Of a stretch of DNA of 64,000 nucleotides, positions 45,270-56,995 are shown piece by piece (the first letter of the stretch is position 1; every line of letters begins with the position of its first letter). Source of the stretch: Bimastos eiseni (lineage: Eukaryota > Annelida > Clitellata > Crassiclitellata > Lumbricidae); assembly GCA_959347315.1 (NCBI GenBank), contig OY365808.1, forward strand, positions 2,919,872 through 2,983,871, in the 5' to 3' direction. The position numbers were made by a program, and so were the translations under genes. The notes below the pieces were generated by a model. It was not told the origin of the DNA. It did no database searches and worked only from the letters and a program-made list of their open reading frames with translations.

Positions 45270-45590
45270 CTATGTCAGTCTCTTTATGCCTGTATTTTGT
45301 GTTTCTGTTTCCGTCTCCGTGTCCCTCTCTGTCACTGTCTCTGTCTATGTTTCTGTCTATGTTTCTGTCTATGCCTTTGTCTCTGTTACTGCATCTGTTT
45401 CTATCCAGCTCTGTCTCTCCCCCTCTTTCTCTCTCAGTCACTCTCTGTCCATGTCTCTCTGTTCGTTTCGTTATCTCTGTCGGCATGTCTCTCTCTGTAT
45501 GTTTCTTTGTCTCTCTGTCCGTCTTTCCGTCTGACGCTGTCTCTCTCTATGCCTGTCTCTGTCTGTATGTCTCTCTTATTTATCCCTCTC
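45270..45590. repeat. CTGTCT-rich satellite
   Basis: Degenerate TCTGTCTATG/TCTCTGT repeats with open frames in all plus frames; not coding. Confidence 0.9.
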
Positions 45591-46449
45591 CATCCACCAT
45601 AACTCCCCCCGCAAAGATCCGCTTCAACCTCGCGAGAATTACCCTGTGATGATGAGGACGCCCTCGTTCAAGTCTTCTGCCATTGAAGGCCACAGTCGGG
45701 CCTCGCGGTCTCACAAGCATTCCCGCACTCAACACCCAGACAGCTTTCCAGCCTTTGCTATTGATCTCGAGAACAGCGGTGTCGGAGGGGAGAGTGAAAC
45801 AGGAAGAGTCTGACGTCACCTCGTTATCCGTGTGCGACCACCTGAACGCCGTGCCTGGCATATTTCGTAGCCATGGCGACGGCGCCGTTTGTATGACGAT
45901 TAAATGCAATTACCGGATGCGTGCCATAAATATTGCAGGTTTTATTTGCTGCGAAGGGCGCTACCCCCGCTGCTCCTCCAGATTGGGGAATAGTGTTCGC
46001 TTGTTCTCCCTAGGGGTTGGGCGACAGATAACATCCCCCGGGAGGGGGTCACTGGAACACACCTTCTAGCAGTTTTCTCTGTGCGGCCTAGCGTTTGCTA
46101 ATAAGCTTGTGCCGGCGTTTGGTTTTTGAGTGGCGCTTTAGAAGTTTTGGGGACTATGATTATTATAAGAGTTTTTGGTGACGAATTTACAAACCGACCA
46201 CAAAAAAACTGAAATGAGAAGCGAGATATTTATTTTTAACGGTTCTTCAGATGTTTTGAAAACAACTAAATATAAAAATTCATCTTATGTAGTTTCAAAA
46301 AAATAAACAGAAACAAATTAATTTAAAGAACGTCGTTGATCGAAATGTTCCAATGACATTCAATTTATCCCTGTTTTCACATTTCATCAAAAAATTCGTG
46401 TTTTTTCAGCTTTCACTAGTTCTTTCATTCGTTTTTATAAGTGTATTTG

Positions 46450-46560
46450 CTCTTTCTCCTTATCCTCCTTCTTCTCTTCCTCCTTTTCCTCTTCTTCCAT
46501 TTCCTCTTCCTCCTTGTCCTCTTCCTCCTTTTCTCCTTCTCTCCTCTCTCCCTCCGTTTA
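46450..46560. repeat. (CCTCTT)n pyrimidine tract
   Basis: TCCTCTTCCTCCTTTTCC repeats; pyrimidine-only on the plus strand. Confidence 0.9.
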
Positions 46561-48299
46561 GTTCGACATCGTCACATATGCCTGGTTTGTCGATTATCCA
46601 GTCCATCTGAGCCAAGAACATCCTCAGTCCCTCCGTAAGAAATTAATCGTCAGCCAATCTCTCGCACCAAAAGTTCCAGAAATTCGCCGTCGATCGTTCA
46701 TCACTGCGCTACGCTCGCCGCGTTCCATTAAGGACTCGGTCAACACTCGGTTCGTTTATTTAAGACACCCGAACTAAACCAGGCGATGATCAGCGTCCTA
46801 ATAGCCGTCATAATAGCCGTTTAGATTTTGGAAGTCATTTAGCGCCGTCATTCATTATCTATTCAGGTGCGTTTAGACAATGATGCGTGATGTAGTGCAT
46901 AATCTTCGCCAAAGCGATGAAAGTGCAACGTGTGGGGTCAATGTATGGGTCAGGGGTCAGCGAGACTGCGCAATGAGTTCAACTACTTTGGGTTGGAATA
47001 GCGGATGAATAGTTAGGTGATAAAATAATGATCTGTTTGTAATCTACGGATGACATTAATGTCAGCGCGTTGGTATGTATGGCTATAGCTTGATGGAGAT
47101 TTAAGAGATGCGTGTTGTGTGACCCAGTGACTGTGTTGTACCGTGTTGCAACTGTTGCTTCTTATGTGGCTCTGTTGTATTGCTGTATCGTTTCAATTGT
47201 GCTCCATTTTGCCAATTGCTCTTTTTGGTCTTGTTACCCCACTTTCGTTGTTGCATAGTCTTATTGTTTGTCACGACTCTTCTGTTGTCTCGTTGCCTCG
47301 TTTGGTTGTCTCGTGTTGTAGCTGCTTTTGTTGTGTTGTGATGATTTTCCTTTGATGTAAAATTGGCGTGAAGATATTTACAGAATTCCTGCTGTGAGGT
47401 GGAGTTTGGAGTCTTCTATTTCTAGAAACGTTTCCGTCTTTTAAAGAGAGATGGATGGATGGGTGGATAGACGGATAGAGACGGACAGACAGACAGATAG
47501 ATAGACAGACAGTTCATGAAGAGACATGGTAGGAGTCCAATACTAATTTTTAATGCAACTCTTATTTTGGATGCGTGTTGTCGCTTTCATTATTTTCGAC
47601 TTGCGACTGTCGCCAGAAATCAAGTGGAGCATTTGCGACAGAGTACACGGTCTTAGTACTGCTAAAAAATCAATACATCACTCATTGAGCCCAATACACA
47701 TATAAATGTATATAAATGTATGTAAAAATGTAGAAATAAATAAATAAATAAATATATAAATATATATATTGTTGCAATGACGTTTATCAGCATAATTTTT
47801 CGGCAGCTGTCTTAAGTTTCGCCCCACGACGAATTACTTGGCGAGTGGGCATGCAAACAGCTTAGAGCTTTCAAACAGACAGACAGACTTCTTTGCATCG
47901 ACTTAGTACGTAATTCACGATGCCAGTGACATCCTTCCCTGTTGGGGGGTCACCTCCGATCATCGCCCAACGATGACGCCCTGTTGGATCGACGAATTGT
48001 AGCGATTATACATTGGTTCCTACTGAAGGAAACAGGAATCGAAGGAAGCAGCGCTAGACAGAGATGGAACGGTTCTTGGCGGTTGTCAGATTGGATCTGT
48101 GGTTGGCAGGTCTGGACAGACTGCGGCGACTCGTCTGTACGCTGGAGAAGAGTGAGAGTGGGAGAGGAAAGCAGAGTGTGAGAGGCAGACAGGGGCAGAG
48201 GGAAGATTAGAGAAGACAGATATTGAGAAGGAAAAGAATATGAGTGAGGCAGGGACATGAAATAAGACTCAGAGAAAAGAGACATAAAGACCAATATTA

Positions 48300-48352
48300 A
48301 GATGGTTAGACAGACAGACAGACAGACGGAGGGAGGGAGGGAGGGAGGGCGA
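48300..48352. repeat. (GACA)n/(GGGA)n microsatellite
   Basis: Short array GACAGACAGACAGACGG then GGAGGGAGGG. Confidence 0.85.
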
Positions 48353-49207
48353 GCATCATCGACTCTTCAGAAGTTATCAAGCGATCCATCTTCGAACTCT
48401 CAACTTTGTCCAAATTATAAACCCAACGCTAAGCCGGAAATAAACATAAAGTCCTTGATTTTCTTATGTGAGCAGTTCAATCACATATGTGGCTCAAATG
48501 TCGTCACATAATGTTTTAACATACGCTTTAACTATAGCATCGTAGTTAACGGCAGACCAGAGCATATGCAAAAAAAAATTTCTATGTCTCTCTACCGATC
48601 ATTTGCGATCGCTTGCTTCAAGCTTTTCCTACAACTACAAAAGGCAGTTCACACTTGAAAATGTGCCTTGCACTGTCTGTATTATAACTGAATGGAAGTC
48701 CAATGCAGCGCGTTACTACAGTGTCAGTGCTCGACCATGACTTTTGTCGATTTTGGTCCATCGACGAATCCAAACAATAAGACAAGCGTCTTCATTAGCA
48801 GGTCATATTGAATGCGACATTCAATTAGATTAACTCAATTAAATGCCCCACTCTTATTCCTTGTCAAACAATCCACTGGGATCGACAATTAAAGAACTGT
48901 CTGTCAGTATTTTGGAAAAGCGCAGAAGGACTGTTGTACGTGCAACTGAGCTGACGGATACTAAGTAGAACATAGCAAAGCACCTCAAATGGGAGTTACG
49001 CCGACCCAGCGCTAAACAAGGATGGATCCGGGAGTTTAACGACCGCTTTCGACAACAAAGGCCGTTGCAGTCGTCAGAAATTTCCTTGGCATATTACAGC
49101 ACTTACAGCTCATAATAATCGCCCGTTTTTAAAGATTATAGATTTGCGTTACTCCGTTTTAGGGGTGTCTACGAGAGCACACTTTGGACGAATCAGCGAT
49201 GGTTGTT

Positions 49208-49292
49208 CTCGACACTGCGTGGTTACAGAGACCATTAGCGTCGCCCTCCTCCTTTATTCAGTCTTGGGACTGGCACTGGCCGAGTACTACCA
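49208..49292 (+). repeat. SDR85 copy 9
   Basis: CTCGACACTGCGTGGTTACA, CATTAGCGTCGCCCTCCTCC and CAGTCTTGGGACTGGCACTG. A TTTTAGGGGTGTCTACGAGA module lies about 50 bp upstream. Confidence 0.85.
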
Positions 49293-49333
49293 GTGGAGAA
49301 GTTGAGGCAATCTGCTATTTTATTAATCCACAG

Positions 49334-49600
49334 TTTAACGTCGTCATATGACATCTTTGGCCGTTGACGACAGTTTAAAATATTTACAGTACAGTGCAAA
49401 GAAATTCATAGCGTTTAAAAGACACCATTCAAAACTGTTTGAATTTTAAACTGTCATTAGCGTTCATTGTTTTACAACATAAATAATAATGGTATTAATA
49501 ACATCAATAATACATATATTATGGTATCTCATGCAAATGTAACAATATTTGCATTAATATTTGCATCAAGAAAATAAAACAAATTGTATCTGACCATCCC
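49334..49600 (+). repeat. 290-bp dispersed family copy
   Basis: CAGTTTAACGTCGTCATATG, then CAGTACAGTGCAAAGAAATTC and ATGGTATCTCATGCAAATG, with the end blending into the SINE copy at 49640-49843. Confidence 0.85.
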
Positions 49601-49639
49601 TATGTACATTTTTTTAATCGTGAAACTTTTAAAGAATCT

Positions 49640-49843
49640 TTTACCATGAAATTTTTTGCTCAGAAGCGCATACACACGCCTCGACGGCGCAAATGCAGTT
49701 GTACTGCCGAGCAATTGTTCGCGAAGGGCCTGCTCAATGTCCCTATACACTATACAGTGACTCCCCGGACGAGGATTGAACCCGCTCGCTCAGCGCACAC
49801 TGAACGTTACGGGCTGACCGCTCTAACCGATCGGCCACTGTGA
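49640..49843 (-). repeat. tRNA-derived SINE, copy A
   Basis: Minus strand. The A box GTGGCCGATCGGTTAGAGCG is at 49819-49838, followed by GTCAGCCCGTAACGTTCAG and a B box GGGTTCAATCCTCG. Then comes a non-tRNA body (GTACAACTGCATTTGCGCC, GTCGAGGCGTGTGTATGCG, CTTCTGAGCAAAA). It shares the whole body with the copy at 58135-58370. It is inserted at the 3' end of a 290-bp family copy. Confidence 0.85.
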
Positions 49844-50589
49844 TTATATGGATCATGCACTGAACGGATAAATTTATCCCGTAGAAGAAAATAATTGCGG
49901 TAGAGTTTTATAGAAGGAATGGAGGTGTTAAAACTACGGTGAAGCTTTGTCATTAATTTCTAACCATCTAGCAATCATTTATATAGCGTCGCTCGACATC
50001 TTAAAACAATGCGCTCAATGGCTAATCTTACTGCGCTAATATCTATTAAATTTAAGTCATTCATAGGAAGGTTTTTTCGAAATAGGAAATAGCTGAATAT
50101 AATGCAATTTACTATTAAGCTATTTATCATATATAATATGATATAACATGTAATTAGCCAGTTTTCCGTCTCAGCCTATGCAATCAATTGTTAACATGTT
50201 TCGCCATCTACCGACGCCCTGGTTAGTAAGACGACGACGGCGTCAAATCGTAAGCCCGCGTCCCAGATTATTAACGGTAGCAATACGCAATGGAAAATTT
50301 GGTCGAATCTGGAACCAATGCAGTGGGGGTCTTAGAATGGGTAGACTACATGGGGTGCAAGGTATGGTTGATGAATAAATTTTGAAATAATTCGCAATGC
50401 GTTTTAGTATTGATTGGAGGGCTGCTGTTTAAGTCCATATGTTTCATCGTTTGTATGGGTGTGCTTAACCTACTCTTACCTTGTATGCAAATATGAATTC
50501 TTTTTGTGCCTGCAAAATTTCATTTACTAATTCCTACTTTTAGCCGTAATATTGGCCGTAGTATTGGCAAAAAACCTGAAAAGAGTCTG

Positions 50590-50880
50590 TTATTATTATT
50601 CCACAGTTCAACGTCGTCGTATGACATCAATAGTTGTTGACGACAATTTGAAACATATACAGTACAGTGATAATAAATTCATAGCGTCCAAAAGACATAA
50701 TTCAGAACTGTCTGAGCCTTAAACTAATGTTCATTGTTTTACACATAAATAATAACGAATTAACATCATCTATAGTACATGTCATGTGGTATCTCATTCA
50801 AATGTTACAATATTTGCATCAATATTTGGATCAAGAAATGTTCAAAATAAAACAAACTGTGTATGACCAATCATAAAAAT
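50590..50880 (+). repeat. 290-bp dispersed family copy
   Basis: Starts after TATTATTATT with CCACAGTTCAACGTCGTCG and ends AACTGTGTATGACCAATCAT. It is the closest relative of the minus-strand copy at 28252-28540. Confidence 0.9.
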
Positions 50881-51299
50881 AAAGATTTTAAAAAATCAAA
50901 ACATTATCCATTCGACAGCATCTATTACTAAGTCTTGAGATAACTTCTCATCATAACTGCAATAGATACTTGATGCAAGAAGACAACACTACTCCTCAGC
51001 GCACTAGTACCTGAGTACGTGTTGAATTACATTTAGCAAATTGCAATCTGAATTAGATTTCTTAATCTAGTGCAAAATGTTTTCCAGATATTTACAGACT
51101 GTAGCAATGCATAATGTTTACCAAGATCACCCCACTCAATTCCCTCACCTGACATACACAATCGTCAATAAAATCAATCCATAAGAAACAAAACAAGACC
51201 TTCCTAACTGTTGCACATTTTAACAATTAATTTTGACACATCAAAAACCAAAAAACTCAATTTATTTAGGACTACATTTACACAACTTTTCCCTTATTA

Positions 51300-52020
51300 A
51301 TAAGGTTTACAAGCATGTAAACTTTACTTTGCATACAACCATCACTTAGTAAATTCTTTGTATTAAAATCCATTTTATATAAAACACATGCATTTTATAA
51401 TGTGCTACAGATGTTATTTTTCTACAATCTAATAATAAATGGTTAATATTTTCTGTGACATTTGCACAAACTACAAAGTCCAGTTTCATATTTCTTCGTA
51501 AGAAGTAGTCTTTCATTTAGATTTACTTTTCCTAATATTAATCTTGATATTTGAACCTCTTTCCTTCTATTTGGGTCAGTAAATTTTAATCATGTGTCCA
51601 CCACAGGACAAATATATTTATAATGCTGACCGTTGGAATCACTGTCATATTCCTGCTGCCATTCATTAATTACATGAGATGTTATAATGGAAAAGATTTC
51701 TTGTAATTCTAAATAAGAGATTGTTTTAATAAAGCATCTGCTGTTTCATTACCTAAAATATTAACATGACTATGAATCCAAATTAAACATATGTTACTCA
51801 TCTTAATTTGATTCATTGCTACCATTGTTTCCTGTAAAACGAGTGGTCTAGAGTGTGAATAGTTACTTTTAATAGAAGTAAGAACACTCAAACAGTCAGA
51901 AAAAACAGCAAATTTTTAAAAAATTTGGTTTTCATTCTCTGACACCCATAACAAAACTTCTTTAATTGCAGTTAATTCAGCGAAGGCAATCTGTCGTCGA
52001 GTCGCATGTTTAAATAGATT
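51300..52020 (-). pseudogene. LINE 3' end with RNase H domain and CCHC-like tail
   Basis: On the minus strand, from about 52000: RRQIAFAELTAIKEVLLW (RNase H first strand, AELxAI), a stop, FSDCLSVLTSIKSN, then IWIHSHVNILGNETADALLK (the WxPSHxGxxGNExAD motif of LINE RNase H). Next come QISRLILGKVNLNERLLL and a zinc-binding end CSLCKC...NINHLLLDC after a one-base shift. Two or more stops and the shift make it inactive. RNase H plus this tail fits Jockey/I/LOA-type LINEs rather than the CR1/L2 type at 24195 and 42079. Sequence from 51300 to about 51450 is probably 3' UTR. Confidence 0.8.
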
Positions 52021-52090
52021 TGAATGACTCCGATTTAATGGTGTCTATTATGTATACAAGGGCTCACTACGGACCAGCTGGTGGTAGTAG

Positions 52091-52180
52091 TAGTTTCAGT
52101 TTACCGACACTGTGTGATAACAAGGATCATTAACGTCGCCCTCCCATATCCAGACTTTGGACTGACACTGTCAGAGTGCC
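52091..52180 (+). repeat. SDR85 copy 10
   Basis: TTTCAGTTTACCGACACTGT, GATCATTAACGTCGCCCTCC and CAGACTTTGGACTGACACTG. First of three copies in tandem orientation within 360 bp. Confidence 0.9.
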
Positions 52181-52218
52181 AACATGGGTGGAATAATATG
52201 CCAAGCAAATTGTTAATC

Positions 52219-52315
52219 AGTAGTTTTAGTTTAAAGACACTGTCTGATAACGAAAATCATTTTCGTCGCCCTCTCCTTTATCCAGGCGTGGAACTGGCAC
52301 TGTCAAAATCAAACA
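52219..52315 (+). repeat. SDR85 copy 11
   Basis: TTTTAGTTTAAAGACACTGT, TCGTCGCCCTCTCCTTTATC and CAGGCGTGGAACTGGCACTG. Confidence 0.9.
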
Positions 52316-52349
52316 GTGGTGTGATAATAAAAATAGTGAATTCGTTTCT

Positions 52350-52445
52350 TGCTATTTGGCGACACTGTGTGATCACAAATGCCATTAGCAATGCCCCCCC
52401 CCCCCCCCGCTTATCCAGGCTTGGGATTGGCACTGCCAGGGTGCA
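52350..52445 (+). repeat. SDR85 copy 12 with (C)n expansion
   Basis: GGCGACACTGTGTGATCAC, CCATTAGCAATG, then a run of about 15 C where the family has CCCTCCTCC, then CAGGCTTGGGATTGGCACTG. The homopolymer arose inside the repeat. Confidence 0.9.
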
Positions 52446-52994
52446 AGCATTGTATGGATACAGAGTTTGACGATAGCTTTGACAGCATAGGCCGTTCCCG
52501 TTGACAAAACTTTACTTGTCATAATTATTGCTGCAGTGTCGAACGCATAAATCAGCAATCTAGTGGCCTTCCTGTAAATAAGGCATTGCTTGATAACGTA
52601 TTAAAGGTGTTTAAATGGGAGCGTTCTTACTAAATGTCGGCGTTTACGCATAAGTCGTCGATTTCTTACAATTGAGTTAGAGTACGAGAAAGAAGATGAT
52701 TGCGCTAACGACCACGCTTCTTTCATTCTTTTCATTATCTTCTTTTGAATGAAGGCTCTTTTCTGATTTCATTTTTTTACCGTTGTGGCTCTTGACATCC
52801 TATTACAGTGTTTACAGAGCACCAAAGCTATTTCATAACATAATGCGTGCGACTCCGTAATAGGCCTGCGGCCTTTATATGCCGGGGTACTCGTATAACG
52901 TCAAACTATTTATTTTCATCATATTTAAATGCAATATTCAACTTTAATAGCTCTAATCTGCTGTGTATCAAATTGCTAGTTTGAATGAGATGAT

Positions 52995-53088
52995 TGTTCC
53001 AGTTTAACGACACTGCATGACAGCAAAAATCATTAGCGTCACCCTCCTCCTTTGTGCTGTCTTTGGGCTGGCATTGCTGCACTGCAGG
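52995..53088 (+). repeat. SDR85 copy 13
   Basis: TTCCAGTTTAACGACACTGC, AATCATTAGCGTCACCCTCC and CTTTGGGCTGGCATTGCTGC. It is followed at about 53105 by TTAGAGGTGTCTACGATG and at 53165 by GCATTGCTTGATAACGTGTT. Confidence 0.85.
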
Positions 53089-53214
53089 CAGTGATCGAGT
53101 TAAGTTAGAGGTGTCTACGATGTCTCGCTTGTGCCCAATAGGCAATCCTATTACACACCTATAAGGCATTGCTTGATAACGTGTTAAAGGCTTGGAACTG
53201 TCACTGCCTGAGTT

Positions 53215-53370
53215 CTTGCAGTGGTGAATTCGGCGTCAGACAATTCGGCGTCAGACAATTCGGCGTCAGACAATTCGGCGCCGGGATAATTCGGCGTCAG
53301 ACAATTCGGCGCGCGGACAATTTGGCGCCTGGACAATTCGGCGACGGACATTTCCACGCCGTAGGAGTTT
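53215..53370. repeat. 15-bp minisatellite (GACAATTCGGCGTCA)n
   Basis: About nine units. The first several are identical (GTCAGACAATTCGGC); later ones vary as GCCGGGATAATTCGG, GCGCGGACAATTTGG and GCCTGGACAATTCGG. It is GC-richer than its surroundings and ends CGACGGACATTTCCACGCCG. Confidence 0.95.
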
Positions 53371-53847
53371 GTAGGTGCTTTTAGACCAGATATCGGTATG
53401 TAGTAACTTTCATTTTGAAAATATTCAGAATGGTAGCAAAATAGTTTTCTCCATATTATCCAGCATATGTCTGATTATTATAGAGACTGGTGAAGACAAC
53501 AGCCATAAAATACTGACTTTGAGTAATTGCAATTAAAGAGTACAGTAACATTAAGATATGGATTTATCAAATTCTACTGCCGTTAGTTAATACTATGTGA
53601 GTCAGAAACCGAAATCGATGTAATTTGTAATATTTTTTAGTTTTCTCTACAGTGGAGGACTACTCTAGATAGAGAGTAGAAAGACTTAGAAAGAGATACG
53701 GTCCCTTGTTGACTATGACTCTATAATTACTAAACGTGTGCTGGATAATATGGTGAATATTATTTCAATACCATTATAGATTCGAATGACTTCTTTTTAA
53801 GGGTGTCTACGAGAGCGCAACGTGGAGTATTTTGGTTGGTTGGTTAG

Positions 53848-53932
53848 TTGGAGTTTAACGACACTGTGTGATAACAAAGATCATTAGCGTAGCCCTCCGT
53901 TTTTATCTACGCTTGGGACTGGCACAATAAAT
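53848..53932 (+). repeat. SDR85 copy 14
   Basis: GAGTTTAACGACACTGTGTG, AAGATCATTAGCGTAGCCC and TACGCTTGGGACTGGCACAA. Close to the apparent consensus. A TTTTAAGGGTGTCTACGAGA module precedes it by about 40 bp. Confidence 0.9.
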
Positions 53933-54009
53933 CTTAACATCGTGGAGGCTATGTCAGAAAGTGCTTTTGACTGTATTTGCTTAAGTGTCGTATATAAATA
54001 CCCTCTGTA

Positions 54010-54105
54010 GTTGTAGTGGTAGTAGTAGTAGTATTGGATGATGATGATGATGACGACGACGACGATGATGATGATGATGATGACGACGACGACGATGATG
54101 ATCGA
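54010..54105. repeat. (GTA)n, (GAT)n and (GAC)n triplet array
   Basis: GTAGTAGTAGTA then alternating GATGATGAT and GACGACGAC blocks, each repeated twice. Confidence 0.95.
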
Positions 54106-54854
54106 ACCGACACCTGAATAGGTGAACTTTGAAATAGGTCGTGTCTATAGAATAACCTCCCCCTCCAACTTCTCTGCCTCCAACAGAACTTCAGACAGCG
54201 CCTAATCCTACTCAGCCTCGGTCTACGAACCCCACCTGTTCATCAAGCGGATATCTGAAGCGCCCAGTTACCACTAGAAATCGATGGCGTTAAGGGGTCG
54301 CAAAGGTTCAGCCGCTTACGACGGGCGCCCATTCATAGCACGCCTATCTCTTCAACATGGCCGTTCCTATTTCATCCCACCGACAACCTTCAATAAAGAA
54401 CCTTCTGATGTTCCACCGACGTGGTACCTCCCCCGCCGGGGCTTTATTGAATTTCCCCCGCAGGCTTTTCGAAGCGGAATTGGCGTGACACACCACGCTA
54501 ATCTCCCGATTACATCTAAGACCACTTTGCTCAATAAAGCAATATCGTCGCCCAACCCTCAGCGTCAACTCAATGACGGATGGAAGCTTTTAATGCGGTT
54601 CCAGTGGGAAGGAGACGCGGTTATAGTTATCGCCACTCGCTGTCTCGTTCCGCCGTCATAATGCCGTTTTTAAAATCCCATCCCTCTCCATGATATTCCA
54701 ACGCCTAATGAACTACCTGATCCGTGATGGAGCTGAGAGGACGACTCCGTCCGATGAAAGCTTTTTGTCCAACGGTCTATCGTCGCCACCGTCGCTCTAC
54801 GACCGATATGTAGATGTACGCATTGTTCGGGTGATATCCGGGACGCCGAAAGTC

Positions 54855-55235
54855 CTGCTGTGTCTCTCTGATTGTTTGTCTGCCTGTGCGTGTGTGTATG
54901 TGTGCGTGTGTCATTCTGCCTGTCTGTATTTGTCTGTCCATCGTTGTTCCCATATGCCTGTCTGTATGCCTACTTGTCTGTCTCGCCTCGCCTCAACGTC
55001 CTCTGTCTCTGTCTGTCTGTCTGTCTCTCTTCCTGCCTGCGTGACATCTTGTCTGCCTGTATGTCTGTTTGTCTGCCTACTTCTCTGTCTGCTTCCTAGC
55101 ATCTATCTATGTAGGTATGTCTGTCTGTCTACCTACTTGTCCATCTATCTCTAAGCCTATCTGTCTGTCGGTATATCTGTATGATTGTCCTCCTGCCTGC
55201 TATCCTAGCTGCCTGTATATCTGTCTGTCAATACA
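54855..55235. repeat. CTGT/CTGC-rich satellite
   Basis: Degenerate TGTCTGCCTG/TCTGTCTG repeats; Cys/Leu/Ser-rich open frames are artefacts. Confidence 0.9.
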
Positions 55236-55499
55236 CTAATGGTGGTCCGTTCGAGTTCTCTGTGATAGCAATTTTGCGTAATTTCACCGGAGATGTGGGC
55301 GAATGAAAGGCGAGAGGAGGAGGGAGGGAAGGAGGAGGGGTGAGAGAGCTTTTGTCGGTGGACTGACTGTGAAATATGGACTACGTTCTTAATAGGTCGG
55401 GTGTGAAAACGGTCGGAGTCTCGTTGCGTAAAGGGTTTCCAAATTGTCCGTTGTAACGGATACGGGAAAGGCATTCCGTAAGGACAATTTGTATGGGAA

Positions 55500-55660
55500 G
55501 TCGCTGGAATGTGTCGTGTGTGTTTGTGTATGCGTACGTCCGTCTGTATGTTAGTGTATATATATATATATATATATTTGTATATATACGTGTGTGTGTA
55601 TGTGTGCGCATCTGTGTGTGTCTCTTTATGTTTGTGTGTGTGTGTTTGCGTGTGTAAGAT
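55500..55660. repeat. (TA)n and (GT)n microsatellites
   Basis: TA run at about 55556-55577 followed by GTGTGTATGTGT-type repeats. Confidence 0.9.
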
Positions 55661-55809
55661 AAGAGTGGAATTTGCGCCTCTAACGGAATCATAGCAGACA
55701 CTTAGCAGAACTATATCCAAACGGAACTCTTTTCACGCTGGTCCTAATGCAGTTCACACATCGTTGCTATTAGTTACGTATGCTGTATGTGTTTAGTGTG
55801 GGTATAAAT

Positions 55810-55874
55810 TTACATATATATATATATGCATTACGTATGTATATATATATATAATTATAAATATATATATATAT

Positions 55875-55908
<34 letters not shown>

Positions 55909-55915
55909 TTGTGTG
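55810..55915. repeat. (TA)n-rich region
   Basis: Several long TATATA runs with AATTATAAATATATA interruptions. Confidence 0.9.
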
Positions 55916-56154
55916 TGAATCACTGAATAAGAAGAGTATGCAATACAATGCATTGGAATGTACAATGTATTGCAGAGGGTAGAAATAGAATGGACACAGG
56001 GTTATGCAGTGCACTCCCATGCAAACAGTGAATTACTATTGAATGACATTAGAATATGATGCAGGAATAAAACACAGCGAACGCTGGGTGGCTCCACACG
56101 TGATAACAATCACCGTAGCATTGAGAAAGAAAGGAGAAGAAGAAAAGGTATGAC

Positions 56155-56310
56155 AAGACAGAGACAGAGACATAGACTGAGGCGGGTACGGAGACAGACA
56201 GGTATAGAGACAGGTAGACAGAGACAGACAGTGAGAGAGAGAGACTAAGACAGAGACAGAGACAGAACTAGAGACAGACAGTCAGACAAACAAACAGACA
56301 GACAGACATA
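56155..56310. repeat. (GACAGA)n satellite
   Basis: GAGACAGAGACA and GACAGACAGACA repeats. Confidence 0.9.
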
Positions 56311-56737
56311 CGGTGTTTATTTTTTCTGATTAAAATCAATTGCAATGATAGTAGTGGTAGTTATTGAAGTAGTGGTATGGAGAGTAGTATAGTGGTAACG
56401 GAAAGTGGTTTTGAAAGCGTTATTGGTATTGATAGTTGTATAATGAAGAAAAAGTCAGACATTTCCTAAAGATTGAAGTTGTGTCGAGCTTTTGCAAAGA
56501 GTACAAAGCCATTTCTTGAGTTTTGAGATTTTAGTTTTTGTTGTTTAGGTCGCAGATGCGGTTCGCTTTCTCTTTTGCTTGCTGAGAACACATAAATAAA
56601 TAATTAAATAAATTTATTTTGTTTACTAATCAAATTTGCAACGCGCGCAAGGTCACACCGAAATGTGGAACTGAGGCGCAGATGTCAGTTGCCAGGAGAA
56701 GATGCAATTAGAAATATTAAAAAAATAACTAATCATA

Positions 56738-56929
56738 CCCTCGAGTCTGTTCTGTTCGACCCGGGTTGAGCTGGGAGCGCTCATGAGTAGGCAGAATAAT
56801 AATAATAAAATAATAATAAGAAATTAATAATAACAATTTTGGTATTGTTATTGATAATAATAACAATAGCAATAATAATAATAGTAAAATAATTTTAGGC
56901 TAATTATAATTATAATATTGTTAATATTA

Positions 56930-56964
<35 letters not shown>

Positions 56965-56995
56965 AATAATAATAATAATAATAAATAATAATGTT
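56738..56995. repeat. LINE-tail-like block followed by (AAT)n and (GAT)n
   Basis: GTTGAGCTGGGAGCGCTCATGAG resembles the GGGAGCGCTCCCGAGCAG block at about 57285. It runs into AAT, then GAT, then AAT triplet arrays, ending about 20 bp before the next exon's acceptor. Confidence 0.6.

Noticed and set aside
47942..48181. 79-codon frame with Trp-rich sequence
   Set aside because: Ordinary composition but no homology that I recognise, and it is surrounded by GACA satellites and intronic sequence.
54284..54661. 125-codon plus-strand frame with ordinary composition
   Set aside because: No recognisable domain, no splice context agreeing with calsyntenin, and minus-strand frames of similar quality overlap it. 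Kept as an unsupported open frame.
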